The position numbers were made by a program, and so were the translations under genes. A DNA stretch of 64,000 nucleotides from a bacterium (GTDB lineage Bacteria > Armatimonadota > UBA5829): the NCBI GenBank assembly GCA_021371935.1, contig JAJFVF010000003.1:42118-106117 (forward strand), read 5' to 3'. Below the pieces are notes generated by a model. It worked only from the letters and a program-made list of their open reading frames with translations. It was not told where the DNA came from and did not search any database. Below, piece after piece: positions 7,637-16,250 of this stretch (position 1 is the stretch's first letter; the number at the start of each line of letters is the position of its first letter).

Positions 7637-8998
7637 GTGGCTGATATAGCACAGCTCGAAAATGAACTCAACAGCTTCGAATCTACTGAACGCGCAGATG
7701 CGCTGTGTTCCATAGCCGGACGTATGGAAGCGGGGGGGATTACCGTTCCCGGACAAAAAAACGAGGTGAACCTGCATTTCCACACGTTCTTCTCATATAA
7801 TGCAAATGGCTGGTCTCCCAGCAGGATTGCCTGGGAAGCAAAGAAATACGGTCTTGCAGCGGCGGGAATAGTCGACTTCGATGTGCTCGACGGAATGGAA
7901 GAGTTCCTGGCGGCGGGCGAAATTATCGACATCAGGACCACTGCCGCTATAGAGAGCCGCGTGTTTATCAAAGAATACTCGGACAAGGTTATCAATTCGC
8001 CAAAAGAACCGGGAATAGCATACTTTATGGGCGGTGGGTGCTTTAAGCTGCCGGACGAAGGCTCACATACCGCACGCCTGCTGCAGAATATGCGAGTGAT
8101 GGCAGGCCGCAGGAATTTGCAGATGATCGAACAGATCAACTCATGTCTGGAAAAGGTTCAACTCGATTATGATGTGGATGTGACACCTCTCACACCCTCC
8201 GGCAATGCCACCGAACGACATATACTCGCCGCTTATGACGCCAAGGCAAGACAGGTCTTTGGAGAAGATGAGACCGCGCTTGCCCAGTTCTGGGCAAAAC
8301 ACCTCGATATACCCTTGGAAGAAACTCAGACACTCCTGCAAGACACACCAAAGCTACATGAAAAAATAAGAAACAAACTCATGAAATTCGGAGGAGTGGG
8401 ATATGTCGCGCCTACGCCCGACACTTTTCCGCCCATTGAACAGATGATCGAAATGATCCAGGGGATGGAAGGCCTGCCTATGGCGGCATGGCTGGACGGG
8501 ACAAACCCAGGCGAGTCAGACATGCTCAAGATGCTGACGCTCCTACAAAAGAAAGGCGTCGTCGCGATGAATATCATCCCTGACCGCAACTGGAACATCA
8601 AAGACCCGGCTGAGAAATCAACTAAACTCGACCACCTGGCAAGCGCGATAAGAGCCGCAAGAAAGGTCAACTTCCCGATTTGCGTGGGCACTGAAATGAA
8701 TAAGATCGGGCTGCCGTTTGTTGACGACTTCTTCGCTCCTGAACTGGCTCCATATCTCAATGATTTCCTGGACGGCGCATATTTTCTGTGGGGTCACACA
8801 TTCCTTGCGCGTGCAGCCGAGATGGGCTTTGCCAGCGAATGGGCACGATTCCATTTCGGTGACGACCGGCCGGGCAAGAACAGCTTCTATACCAGAATTG
8901 GACGGGTAACGAGCCCCAAAAAGATTCGGATGATCTCAAGTGGAGCAAACCTGCGAACCGCCTCGCCGACTGAGATTCTCAGGCTGCTGCAGGGATAA
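7637..8998 (+). CDS. PHP-domain protein
   Basis: 453 residues. The N-terminal PHP metal-binding motif NLHFHTFFSYNANG has H47 and H49, and a second element IVDFDVLDG follows at 78-86. PHP proteins are metal-dependent phosphoesterases; this long, stand-alone form is not a DNA polymerase or histidinol phosphatase and its substrate is unknown. GGAGG precedes the GTG start. The next gene begins two bases after its stop, so the two are coupled. The neighbour has glycosidase accessory domains, which hints at sugar metabolism. Confidence 0.72.
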   Translation: MADIAQLENELNSFESTERADALCSIAGRMEAGGITVPGQKNEVNLHFHTFFSYNANGWSPSRIAWEAKKYGLAAAGIVDFDVLDGMEEFLAAGEIIDIRTTAAIESRVFIKEYSDKVINSPKEPGIAYFMGGGCFKLPDEGSHTARLLQNMRVMAGRRNLQMIEQINSCLEKVQLDYDVDVTPLTPSGNATERHILAAYDAKARQVFGEDETALAQFWAKHLDIPLEETQTLLQDTPKLHEKIRNKLMKFGGVGYVAPTPDTFPPIEQMIEMIQGMEGLPMAAWLDGTNPGESDMLKMLTLLQKKGVVAMNIIPDRNWNIKDPAEKSTKLDHLASAIRAARKVNFPICVGTEMNKIGLPFVDDFFAPELAPYLNDFLDGAYFLWGHTFLARAAEMGFASEWARFHFGDDRPGKNSFYTRIGRVTSPKKIRMISSGANLRTASPTEILRLLQG

Positions 8999-9000
8999 AT

Positions 9001-10308
9001 ATGCTCGATCAGTTCAAAAATCCGCCTGCACGATACAGGACCATTGCGTTTGATGCGACAGATAAGCCATTGCTGATGCGTGAGGTCAAAATAGAATTCG
9101 ACCGGATGATGGTCGAGGCAAATCTGCCTGCATCATTAAAGTTGCCCGCGGCGATTGGATCAACAAGCCCATACTTCAGACTGTTCATGGATTATGCAAC
9201 ACGTGTCAGGTATGCTCTTTCACTCGGCAGACGAAAAGCACAGATCGCGTTGATGAGGCCATCAACACAACAGCGTTCGGACTTTTTCGAGTTTTATGAT
9301 TCTAACCTGCCGATGGAACACGTGTCGCACGATGTCATCGATGAAGATGCTATCGTCGGCGCCACTGTTGTCGACCAATCCCTGATATGCTCATATAGCC
9401 GATACGAAATGCTGATCATGCCGCCAATGGATGCGATCCGGTATGAAACAGCCCTGAAAATACAGGAGTTTGTCGATGACGGCGGCCAAGTAATGGCGGC
9501 AATGCCGGTTCCAACCAGAGACTCACAAGGCAAAAAGCATGCCGAGGTTGAATCCATATTCGCCGAGATATTCAAATCAAAGTCATGTGAACGTGAGCCT
9601 GTTGTGCAGACGAATAACGGAGCTATACTCATTAAGACTTATAATCCGCATGAGCTGGAGGATGTCCTCAGAAACTGCATATGCATGGCGATAAAACCGG
9701 AAGTATCCATAAAATCCGATGGCCGTCAATGCCGGGACATCACGTTTGTTCACAGGACATGTAAAGAAGCTGAAATTTTCTTCTTTGCCAACAGCTCCAC
9801 CACAGCGCACCAGGTGCAGCTCTCGATCAGATGCGATAAGGCACCTCATATACTCGATCCCGAAACCGGTGAGCAGATCGCACTGACCAATTGCACTCAA
9901 CAGGGCAACCGCACTATACTTCTGCACAACTTTGAAGGATGCGGCTCGCTGCTGTTGTATTTCGACGATGAGCCGAGCCTGGCCGTCCCAACGCCGCAGT
10001 CTGAATATGGCCAGCAAATTACCATTCCAGACGATTGGAACATTGACGACGACCATATCGACACGGTGGTCTACAGCCGGAATGTGCTTATTCCTGAATT
10101 CTTGCGGGGACAGCGCGTTATCATAAAAGTTGATGACCAGCCGGATATAGTCGAGTTTATTATAAACGGCGCGGCTGCAGGCACCAGGCTCTGGCCACCG
10201 TATGAAATGGACATTACCGCATTAGTCAAGCCCGGAATCAACGAAATTACTCTAAAAGTCATGGCCGCATTGCGTCCCCTCGGAAACACCAGTATCAATA
10301 TCTACTGA
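9001..10308 (+). CDS. GH106-like accessory protein lacking the catalytic barrel
   Basis: 435 residues. The start (FKNPPARYRTIAFDATDKPLLMREV) aligns with the start of the 990-residue glycosidase at 52098 (FKNPPSKYRPMPF..). The next segment (DYATRVRYALSLGRRKAQIAL) then aligns with that protein's region after the barrel (DYIGRLSYVIRQGRHVAKVAL). The C-terminus (VEFIINGAAAGTRLWPPYEMDITALV) matches the final sugar-binding-like jelly roll (AEISVNGKCADVRLWQPWEADITGLV). So about 400 residues of catalytic domain are absent without a frameshift. It may bind sugar or a partner rather than hydrolyse. Co-translated with the PHP protein. Confidence 0.7.
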   Translation: MLDQFKNPPARYRTIAFDATDKPLLMREVKIEFDRMMVEANLPASLKLPAAIGSTSPYFRLFMDYATRVRYALSLGRRKAQIALMRPSTQQRSDFFEFYDSNLPMEHVSHDVIDEDAIVGATVVDQSLICSYSRYEMLIMPPMDAIRYETALKIQEFVDDGGQVMAAMPVPTRDSQGKKHAEVESIFAEIFKSKSCEREPVVQTNNGAILIKTYNPHELEDVLRNCICMAIKPEVSIKSDGRQCRDITFVHRTCKEAEIFFFANSSTTAHQVQLSIRCDKAPHILDPETGEQIALTNCTQQGNRTILLHNFEGCGSLLLYFDDEPSLAVPTPQSEYGQQITIPDDWNIDDDHIDTVVYSRNVLIPEFLRGQRVIIKVDDQPDIVEFIINGAAAGTRLWPPYEMDITALVKPGINEITLKVMAALRPLGNTSINIY

Positions 10309-10405
10309 TCCACCTCCGATTCCGCTTAAGCCCGGATGGGTAAAAATTTATTGACAACAAGGGAACCAATCCCGGTTGCACCCATCGATCTTACGGAGGT
10401 GCAAA

Positions 10406-10840
10406 ATGATGGGATCTTTAAGATATACGCTTCTTATGATTGTCGCTGTCGGTGCTCTTATTGCACTGCCGGTGTTCGTCAACGCAGCACAAGCCCGGCA
10501 GCAGGCCGATGCGCCTGAATATATGCATATGACCATAACTATCACTGACACCAGCCTATCCGGTTCGGTCGATAAACCTGTCGGTGGACTGTATATTCTG
10601 ACGGTCCGAAATGACTCATCAAATGCGAGAGGACTGGTAATCAGAGGAACCGATTACTGCTGCTCACCGTATACCAGGCTCGTGAAAATCCTCAGACCGG
10701 GTCAGCAAAAGACGTTCAGATGGTATTTCCCAGACCAGAGAAGTGTCGAAATAAGAGACCTGATCCGCTGCGATCCGGCTCCCACAGCTTGCTCGCCATG
10801 GGTGCCGGGAGAAAAGAGCCTGACTTTGCGATTCCCGTAA
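10406..10840 (+). CDS. Secreted small protein with Cys-Cys (cupredoxin-like?) domain
   Basis: 145 residues from the ATG at 10406, which has GGAGGT six bases before it. Residues 1-30 form a signal peptide (YTLLMIVAVGALIALPVFVNAAQA). The rest is one beta-rich domain, ILTVRNDSSNARGLVIRGTDYCC..KILRPGQQKTFRWYF, whose pattern resembles a cupredoxin fold (NxS, LxPGQ). An adjacent Cys pair and two later Cys replace the usual copper ligands, so metal binding is uncertain. The same domain closes the next gene, so the two are related. A terminator hairpin follows. Confidence 0.65.
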   Translation: MMGSLRYTLLMIVAVGALIALPVFVNAAQARQQADAPEYMHMTITITDTSLSGSVDKPVGGLYILTVRNDSSNARGLVIRGTDYCCSPYTRLVKILRPGQQKTFRWYFPDQRSVEIRDLIRCDPAPTACSPWVPGEKSLTLRFP

Positions 10841-10850
10841 TTTCAGATAA

Positions 10851-10880
10851 GTGGGATGCATTGTGAGCATCCCACTTTAT
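10851..10880 (+). terminator. Rho-independent-like terminator
   Basis: Perfect 9-base arms GTGGGATGC and GCATCCCAC around a 7-base loop, followed by TTTATT, ten bases after the stop at 10840. Confidence 0.75.
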
Positions 10881-11012
10881 TAAATCAACTGCCCGCATTT
10901 TGTGATTGGTAGCTAATTTGTCAAACTGTTTGCTTATTATCGTCACAGGGTAGTATGGTGTCTAGAGCACAAAAATTGCAAAGCAGCACCAACACAAGAG
11001 GGGGTATATGAG

Positions 11013-12134
11013 ATGAAATCCCAATATCGTATGTGGCATCTGGTCGTGATTATTGCACTGATCGCCGCATTATGCGCAACCTCAATGGTCGCTATGGCAA
11101 ATGGTAAGGTAAAACTTAAGCCGATGCCTAAGGAAAAACCTGCGCCCGCCATGACCGGTAGAGGACCCACGACCGTTACTCTGACAACCGTCACGGCATC
11201 CAGTATAGGCAACTGCGCATGGATGTATACATCGCTGCCGCTGAATCAGTGCCCGCCGACATCGGTTGCAGGCACAATTCAGGCAATGGCGACGAAAGGA
11301 CCAGCAGGCGCAGCAGTCATGAATGACAGGGCAAGCGTATTGTCGACATTCACATGCCCGGCAGGCGGACCTACTTATACTGTTAAATTTGTAAGTCTTG
11401 CTTCTGCAGGACGGTTCAACACTCCGTTTGGAGGAATTGCGTTCGAGCGATCTATATTCGGCGATACGAAGTTCTTTGCGTTCGATCTGCCCTCCACAAC
11501 GGCCTTTGTGGCTCTTGTCGGGATCGCAACCATTATGAAAGACAATGATGTGATTGCTGATAATCAGCCCGCACTGGCCGCGATTACCCATGGCATTCAC
11601 GACGCCAATCATTGCCTGCTGTCACAAGCCGATATCACCAGAAAAGAATTTCACCTGATCGTCCCAGGCTCGCTTGTCGATGGCGTCAGTCCTGTCCCTA
11701 ATTTTCCAAACGGTTACTTCTATATATACTGGCCGTCAGCGGACTTTAACATCAGCAAAGAAACCATTACGATACCGGCAGAGACTATCGCACCTCTCGG
11801 CCGAGGACCAAGCAACCCGGGTAAGCTTGTTATAAATCTGACGGACAAGGGGATTCATAAAACGGTCGGCACCGCCCAGTTTGGCCTATACGATATCACG
11901 GTCAAAAACATATCAAAAAAACCACAAGGGCTATATATGACCGGCACGGATATCTGCTGCACGGATTACAAGCGCTTCTCCACGATACTCAAACCGGGCG
12001 CGAGCCAGAAGTTTACTTTCTATTTCGCTCCTGGAAAGGTCGTGATGAGGCCATTCTGCTGCGCGATCAAGACGCCTACGTCCTATAAAGACTATAACTG
12101 GACCGGACCAGCGACATCGATCAAATTTGAATAG
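11013..12134 (+). CDS. Secreted protein with C-terminal Cys-Cys domain
   Basis: 373 residues, ATG preceded by AGAGGGGGT. Residues 1-31 are a signal peptide ending near MVAMANG. The middle 230 residues are not recognised. The last 80 residues (LYDITVKNISKKPQGLYMTG then TDICC..ILKPGASQKFTFYF) repeat the domain of the preceding gene, including the adjacent Cys pair and a second CC near the end. Neither a membrane anchor nor a sorting tail is present, so it is probably periplasmic or released. Function unknown. Confidence 0.65.
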   Translation: MKSQYRMWHLVVIIALIAALCATSMVAMANGKVKLKPMPKEKPAPAMTGRGPTTVTLTTVTASSIGNCAWMYTSLPLNQCPPTSVAGTIQAMATKGPAGAAVMNDRASVLSTFTCPAGGPTYTVKFVSLASAGRFNTPFGGIAFERSIFGDTKFFAFDLPSTTAFVALVGIATIMKDNDVIADNQPALAAITHGIHDANHCLLSQADITRKEFHLIVPGSLVDGVSPVPNFPNGYFYIYWPSADFNISKETITIPAETIAPLGRGPSNPGKLVINLTDKGIHKTVGTAQFGLYDITVKNISKKPQGLYMTGTDICCTDYKRFSTILKPGASQKFTFYFAPGKVVMRPFCCAIKTPTSYKDYNWTGPATSIKFE

Positions 12135-12154
12135 CGTTGGGTGAAGATATATTT

Positions 12155-12180
12155 GGCTCGGCGGGAGCCTCGCCCTCCCG
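12155..12180. repeat. Dispersed GGCTC...GGGAGC...CCTCCC repeat, copy 1
   Basis: Short repeat with internal pairing between GGGAG and CTCCC. Related copies lie at 18836-18860 and 34131-34155; all sit in intergenic gaps within about 90 bases of a stop codon. Confidence 0.65.
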
Positions 12181-12276
12181 GCATGCATCTTGCAGAAAGA
12201 GCCGAAGTGAGCAAGAATTTCCAGGTAACCGGACTATATCGGTCCGATTGTAGATGAAATTTGGCCGGATATGATT

Positions 12277-12308
12277 ATGGTCGGGGGCATGGCTGTCCCC
12301 GACCAGTC
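12277..12308. repeat. REP hairpin, copy C (inverted)
   Basis: Reverse complement of copies A and B with a different loop (CATGGCTG); outer stem GGTCGGGG / CCCCGACC is intact. It is 4.7 kb from the RAYT, showing that the element is dispersed. Confidence 0.7.
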
Positions 12309-12309
12309 T

Positions 12310-12684
12310 TTAACGTGAGATGGCTTTCAGACCTTTGAGAAGTTCGATCTCACCGTTGGTCAGGCCATCGAACTCACCACTCTTGTCATGAGTATCCATC
12401 TGCGAAACTTTTCTGATATCCTCGACATCGACAATATCCTGAGGCCGTATATGCCGCTCGGCATCAGCACAGGCGCTCTCGATACGGGCAATACATTCGT
12501 CCGTGACAGCCCTGAGATCGGCCATAAGCCGGGCTGCACTCTCCTCCAGCACCTTGAGGTCCGCTGGAGAGAGCGGAGGGTCCTTGCGAGCCTGGATCTG
12601 CCCTGCATGCAGCATCCATTTGATCCCGCGATATGCGCCGTAGCAGATACCAACCACCACCAATATCGAAAATATTGTATCCAT
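12310..12684 (-). CDS. Hypothetical single-TM protein
   Basis: 124 residues, not recognised. One N-terminal membrane segment (IFSILVVVGICYGAYRGI) is followed by a mostly helical, charged tail (residues 40-110) with likely coiled-coil content. It begins five bases after the stop of the next gene upstream, so they form an operon. The GTGGTGG box before the ATG lies inside that upstream gene. Confidence 0.6.
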   Translation of the reverse strand: MDTIFSILVVVGICYGAYRGIKWMLHAGQIQARKDPPLSPADLKVLEESAARLMADLRAVTDECIARIESACADAERHIRPQDIVDVEDIRKVSQMDTHDKSGEFDGLTNGEIELLKGLKAISR

Positions 12685-12689
12685 ATACT

Positions 12690-12986
12690 CTATGCCACCA
12701 CATCCAGATGAGATTCGCCGTCATCCTCATCGGGTTCATCCTCATCAGAAGCAAGCATATGCCGCTCCAACTCACGGCGGCGCTGCTCGCGGTCGTGCCT
12801 TACCTTGTCGCGCCGAAGCTGCTCCGAGGCATCCGTCTTTTTCTGCAGAAGCACGGCTTCATCTTCCGCCAATATTTGTTCCTGAGTTATATCAGTAGCT
12901 CTCTGAGTCGCACCGGGCGACCGGTCGATCTCCATCGACTTTGTCAGCGACGACGCCAAATTCATCGCATCGGGTCCAGGTCCCAC
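12690..12986 (-). CDS. Hypothetical charged helical protein
   Basis: 98 residues with the GTG at 12986, chosen because GGGAGG lies eight bases upstream; the GTG at 12995 would overlap that box. No signal or membrane segment. The centre (QEQILAEDEAVLLQKKTDASEQ..RRDKVRHDREQRRREL) is a highly charged helix and the tail is acidic (DEDEPDEDDGE). Function unknown. First gene of a two-gene operon with the TM protein; the pair may interact through their helices, which is a guess. Confidence 0.55.
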   Translation of the reverse strand: MGPGPDAMNLASSLTKSMEIDRSPGATQRATDITQEQILAEDEAVLLQKKTDASEQLRRDKVRHDREQRRRELERHMLASDEDEPDEDDGESHLDVVA

Positions 12987-13072
12987 CGGCCTCACCTCCC
13001 CGTCTAGGAGTTAGAGGTCAGATGCTAGAGGTCAGAAGAAACCCTAACATAGACCACGAAACACTACTAACC

Positions 13073-13138
13073 GCATTATTCACGAAGATCGTGAATAATG
13101 CTCTCGGAGCCCCGGATTATGCGGAAAACGCATAATCC
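13073..13138. repeat. Double-hairpin repeat, copy 1
   Basis: Two adjacent stems: GCATTATTCACG / CGTGAATAATGC, then GGATTATGCG / CGCATAATCC. The same unit occurs inverted at 27786-27853. It lies 16 bases past the leuA stop. Confidence 0.85.
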
Positions 13139-13153
13139 AGGCTAATGCACAAA

Positions 13154-14329
13154 TTATCGGCAGATTGGCTCGCAAACTTGAGCACATCTCGACATCAGCA
13201 CGCGCAGATCGTTATCCGTAACCTCCTTTTTGGTGTCCGCAACCTCAAGAAACCTGGTATGAATGTGCTCCAATTCCCCAGCAGATATTGTATAACCCAG
13301 TGACTCCAGCCTGTGCCGGAGCGCATGACGGCCGGACCTTGCGGTGAGCACGATCTGCGTGCCATCCGAACCCACATCCTCGGGTGAGAATATCTCGTAG
13401 TTGCTGCGGCTCTTCAAGACACCGTCCTGATGAATGCCTGAAGAGTGAGCAAAGGCGTTGGCTCCTACCACTGCTTTGTTGCGGGCTATGGCAAGGCCGG
13501 TCAGACGGCTGACCATGTTGCTGGTCGGGCATAGCTGACTCGTCACGATGCCTGTCCTTGCCCCATAATAACCGCTGCGCACTCTGATGCCCATCACGAC
13601 CTCTTCCAGAGACGCATTGCCTGCGCGCTCGCCTATGCCATTGACCGCGCATTCAACTTGCTGAGCACCAGCCTTGACCGACGCAAGAGAGTTCGCCACG
13701 GCCAGACCCAGATCGTTGTGGCAGTGTACGCTCAAAACAGCATGGTCGATATTCGGCACATTACGCCTTATGTCGGATATCAGCCTGCCCCACTGCGCAG
13801 GCACAGCATATCCGACCGTATCGGGAATATTGACTACTGTCGCACCCGCATCTATCACGGCTTCGATGAAACGAAACAGATATTTCCTATCGCTTCGGGA
13901 AGCGTCCTCTGTCGAATACTGCACGTCCGGGCACAGCGTGCGGGCATACTTTACAGCCTCCACGCCGATTTGTAGTATCTCCTCACGGCTGCGATTGAAC
14001 TTGCCTTTGATATGAATATCCGAACTGCCCAGCACTATATGTATGCGCGGGCGTTCGGCCTCGCGGATCGAATCCCATACGGCGTCTATATCCGATTTGA
14101 CCGCGCGCGCCAGGGCAGTTATTACCGGTCCCCGTATATTTCGCGCAATTTCTTGAACCGCCGCAAAATCACCCGGCGATGATGCGGGAAAACCTGCCTC
14201 TATAATGTCAACATTCAGCCTCTGAAGTTGAATTGCTATCTCCAGCTTTTCAGAGCCGGTCAAACTCGCGCCGGGTGACTGCTCGCCGTCGCGAAGGGTG
14301 GTGTCCAGAATATGAACCATGCGTTCCAT
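13154..14329 (-). CDS. leuA: 2-isopropylmalate synthase, short form without the regulatory domain
   Basis: Condenses acetyl-CoA with 2-ketoisovalerate, the first step of leucine synthesis. 391 residues from the ATG at 14329, which has AAGGAG upstream. DTTLRDGEQSPG (9-20) holds the catalytic Arg-Asp, and SVHCHNDLG carries the metal histidines. LeuA proteins are usually about 510 residues; this one ends after the linker (TKKEVTDNDLRVLM) and lacks the C-terminal leucine-binding dimer domain. Homocitrate synthase (NifV-like) is the alternative, but sequence and the leader favour leuA. A T-box leader lies upstream; a double-hairpin repeat follows the stop. Confidence 0.82.
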   Translation of the reverse strand: MERMVHILDTTLRDGEQSPGASLTGSEKLEIAIQLQRLNVDIIEAGFPASSPGDFAAVQEIARNIRGPVITALARAVKSDIDAVWDSIREAERPRIHIVLGSSDIHIKGKFNRSREEILQIGVEAVKYARTLCPDVQYSTEDASRSDRKYLFRFIEAVIDAGATVVNIPDTVGYAVPAQWGRLISDIRRNVPNIDHAVLSVHCHNDLGLAVANSLASVKAGAQQVECAVNGIGERAGNASLEEVVMGIRVRSGYYGARTGIVTSQLCPTSNMVSRLTGLAIARNKAVVGANAFAHSSGIHQDGVLKSRSNYEIFSPEDVGSDGTQIVLTARSGRHALRHRLESLGYTISAGELEHIHTRFLEVADTKKEVTDNDLRVLMSRCAQVCEPICR

Positions 14330-14658
14330 AGCTTTCTCCTTTTCATAGCTAAGAGTGGAAAGTGGAGAGCTAAAAGCCCGGAACCACTTCCACAAGACCA
14401 AACACGTTGTTCGAGATCGTCAAGATCACTAAGGTCGCTAAGACCGCTGTCCATAAAACCACCACCTTTCGATTTAGTATTTAGTATTTGAGATTGAGTA
14501 TTGTTAACGTGAGTGAAAGGTTGTCCGACCGCAATCACAATGCAAAAAGCAGATTCCTCACATTCGTTCGGAATGACAGGCTGTGCTTTGTTTGTGTGCT
14601 GCGCGCAAAGCAGTCGCATGCGCTCCCAAATACTCAATATAAAATAATCAATATAAAA
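14330..14658 (-). other. Leader region between T-box terminator and leuA
   Basis: Non-coding or leader RNA of about 330 bases. It carries a dispersed repeat (CAGATTCCTC..GGAATGAC) at 14543-14580 and AT-rich ACTAAATA-type repeats. A possible small ORF begins at 14454 with an AAGGTGG box, reads LSDLSDLDDL and ends inside leuA at 14260; its reality is doubtful. Confidence 0.5.
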
Positions 14659-14962
14659 TAAAAAAGCGCTTCGTCTCCATACAGAGACGAGCGCTTTGCT
14701 CTCGTGGTACCACTCTGATTGACCGACGCTTACGCGCACGGCCCACTCTACCCGCTGCGGCTAAGGCCCGTACGTCCTAAGCGACAGCGTCTTCCTTTTA
14801 ACGGTGGAAGTTTCCGTCCCAGTCTACTTTCCGTCTGTACCGACGGATTTCGGTGGGCGACTCAAGAGGGAGTTGGGGCAGTGCCTGCAACGCCGGTTTC
14901 CAGCGACCCGGCTCTCTGGCAGTCCGGCTCTCCGCCTTACTGATCTCTATCATAGTCTTTGG
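14659..14962 (-). promoter_or_regulatory. T-box leader (tRNA-sensing riboswitch), probably leucine
   Basis: The T-box AGAGTGGTACCACG is at about 14716-14703 on the minus strand. It is followed by a terminator with arms AGCGCT..GTCTC / GAGAC..AGCGCT at 14664-14697 and a U-run. Upstream, GATAGAGATCAGTAA and CAGAGAGCCGGGT match stem I landmarks. The specifier side reads AACTCC, so a CUC leucine specifier at 14872-14870 is likely but inferred. Uncharged tRNA would open the terminator and allow leuA transcription. Confidence 0.88.
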
Positions 14963-15083
14963 TGGCTATTCAGTTGTATAATCCTATTATTGCCCGGATG
15001 TGGGTGATTGTCAACATTTTTCCGCAAAAAATTCTCAACCAAGACGCTGCGGCTGTCGTAGTCATTGTGGAGGAGAGTTGTTG

Positions 15084-15647
15084 GTGGTGCCGACGGACGC
15101 CGAACTGGCAGAACAATGTCTGCAAGGCGATAATCGAGGATTTGACTATCTGGTGAAACGATATCAGAAACAGGTGACTGCATTCTGCTATCGTATACTC
15201 GGTGACACCAACCAGGCATCTGACGCGGCGCAGGAAGCATTCGTGAAAGCGTATTATGCCCTGGAAAACTTCAGGCAGGACGCATTATTTCTAAACTGGA
15301 TCATGAAGATAGCGGCTAATACGTGTTATGACATGTTAAGGAAAATTGGCCGAACTAGAACAAAATCACTTTATGAAGATCCAATTCAGGCAGACCAGTT
15401 GCAATCCGAAGAGCCCTCTCCCGAGAAAATTGCAATCAATAATGAGGGTCACAAGCTGCTCTGGGATGCAATACAGAGCCTGCCTGTTAATCACAGAATG
15501 CCGTTGGTGCTTTTCCATTTTCACGATATGAAGCTCAGGGAGATTGCCGAAGTGCTTGACAGACCTGAAGGGACTATAAAATCGAGTTTGCATACAGCGC
15601 GCGAAACGCTGCGGCGCAAACTGCAAGGGGTGATAGTTGAAATATGA
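15084..15647 (+). CDS. RNA polymerase ECF sigma factor, SigW-like
   Basis: 187 residues from the GTG at 15084, placed eight to ten bases after GGAGGAGAG; TTG codons just before it are alternatives. Region 2 includes SDAAQEAFVKAYYALENFR and LFLNWIMKIAANTCYDMLR; region 4 is PLVLFHFHDMKLREIAEVLD and PEGTIKSSLHTARETLRRKL. The next gene overlaps by ATGA and encodes its anti-sigma factor. A third gene downstream is a membrane effector, so this is a complete sigma/anti-sigma/target operon. Confidence 0.9.
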   Translation: MVPTDAELAEQCLQGDNRGFDYLVKRYQKQVTAFCYRILGDTNQASDAAQEAFVKAYYALENFRQDALFLNWIMKIAANTCYDMLRKIGRTRTKSLYEDPIQADQLQSEEPSPEKIAINNEGHKLLWDAIQSLPVNHRMPLVLFHFHDMKLREIAEVLDRPEGTIKSSLHTARETLRRKLQGVIVEI

Positions 15648-16231
15648 AGTGCACAGATGCTAGAGAAATAGTCCAGAACTCGATGGATGGAGATCAATGC
15701 CCAAACGCAAGATTGGCATATGAGCATATCGCCGAATGCACAGACTGTCAAAAGTGGAAGTCGGGAATGGAAGCCATATTAGCCGCTGCGAATGAGGCTG
15801 TCGAAGCTATTCCAAACATAGATATATCAACCACAGTAATGGCGCGCCTGCCGGAACATCATCCGGCAAGCGCTGAATATACTGGGAAACACCTGCTTGC
15901 GCTAGCTGCGGCAAGCTGGTTTGCCGGAGCCGCAATTCTTGTGGCTGTTTTGAGTATCTGGATGACCGTGAACGGCATATCGCTTACATCTCTGCCGACC
16001 CTGCTGTATAGCTCTGTTAAAGAATTGGTGATATTTATAAACACAATTATATCGAGTGCAGGTGCGGCAGCGATAGCGACCATCGGCAAGTCTGCGCCAA
16101 CGCTTAGGGAGTTTGCAGTCAAGATGAAGCCACTGATGCTGTTTACCACGGCAACTGATATCGGACTGATCATAGCAGGCTATCTGCTCTGGACGCATAG
16201 AAAAACAATAACCGGTCTGAATCTTATTTAA
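15644..16231 (+). CDS. Anti-sigma factor, zf-HC2 type, membrane-bound
   Basis: 195 residues, starting in an ATGA overlap with the sigma stop. The zinc motif HIAECTDC (H-x3-C-x2-C) is at about 28-35. At least three membrane segments follow, near 85-108, 122-150 and 166-185. It is predicted to hold the cognate sigma at the membrane until a signal arrives. The membrane part is longer than in the 4465-4956 anti-sigma factor, so the two systems probably sense different things. Confidence 0.85.
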   Translation: MKCTDAREIVQNSMDGDQCPNARLAYEHIAECTDCQKWKSGMEAILAAANEAVEAIPNIDISTTVMARLPEHHPASAEYTGKHLLALAAASWFAGAAILVAVLSIWMTVNGISLTSLPTLLYSSVKELVIFINTIISSAGAAAIATIGKSAPTLREFAVKMKPLMLFTTATDIGLIIAGYLLWTHRKTITGLNLI

Positions 16232-16250
16232 CCGACGGGAGGGATTCAAC

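Noticed and set aside
10350..10405. TTGACA before the Cys-Cys protein gene as a promoter
   Set aside because: The bases 17 downstream are GC-rich and do not resemble TATAAT.
13154..14329. Homocitrate synthase (nifV) instead of leuA
   Set aside because: Length would fit, but the DTTLRDGEQSPGASLTG and CPDVQYSTEDASRSD segments are LeuA-like, the T-box looks leucine-specific and no nif gene is near.
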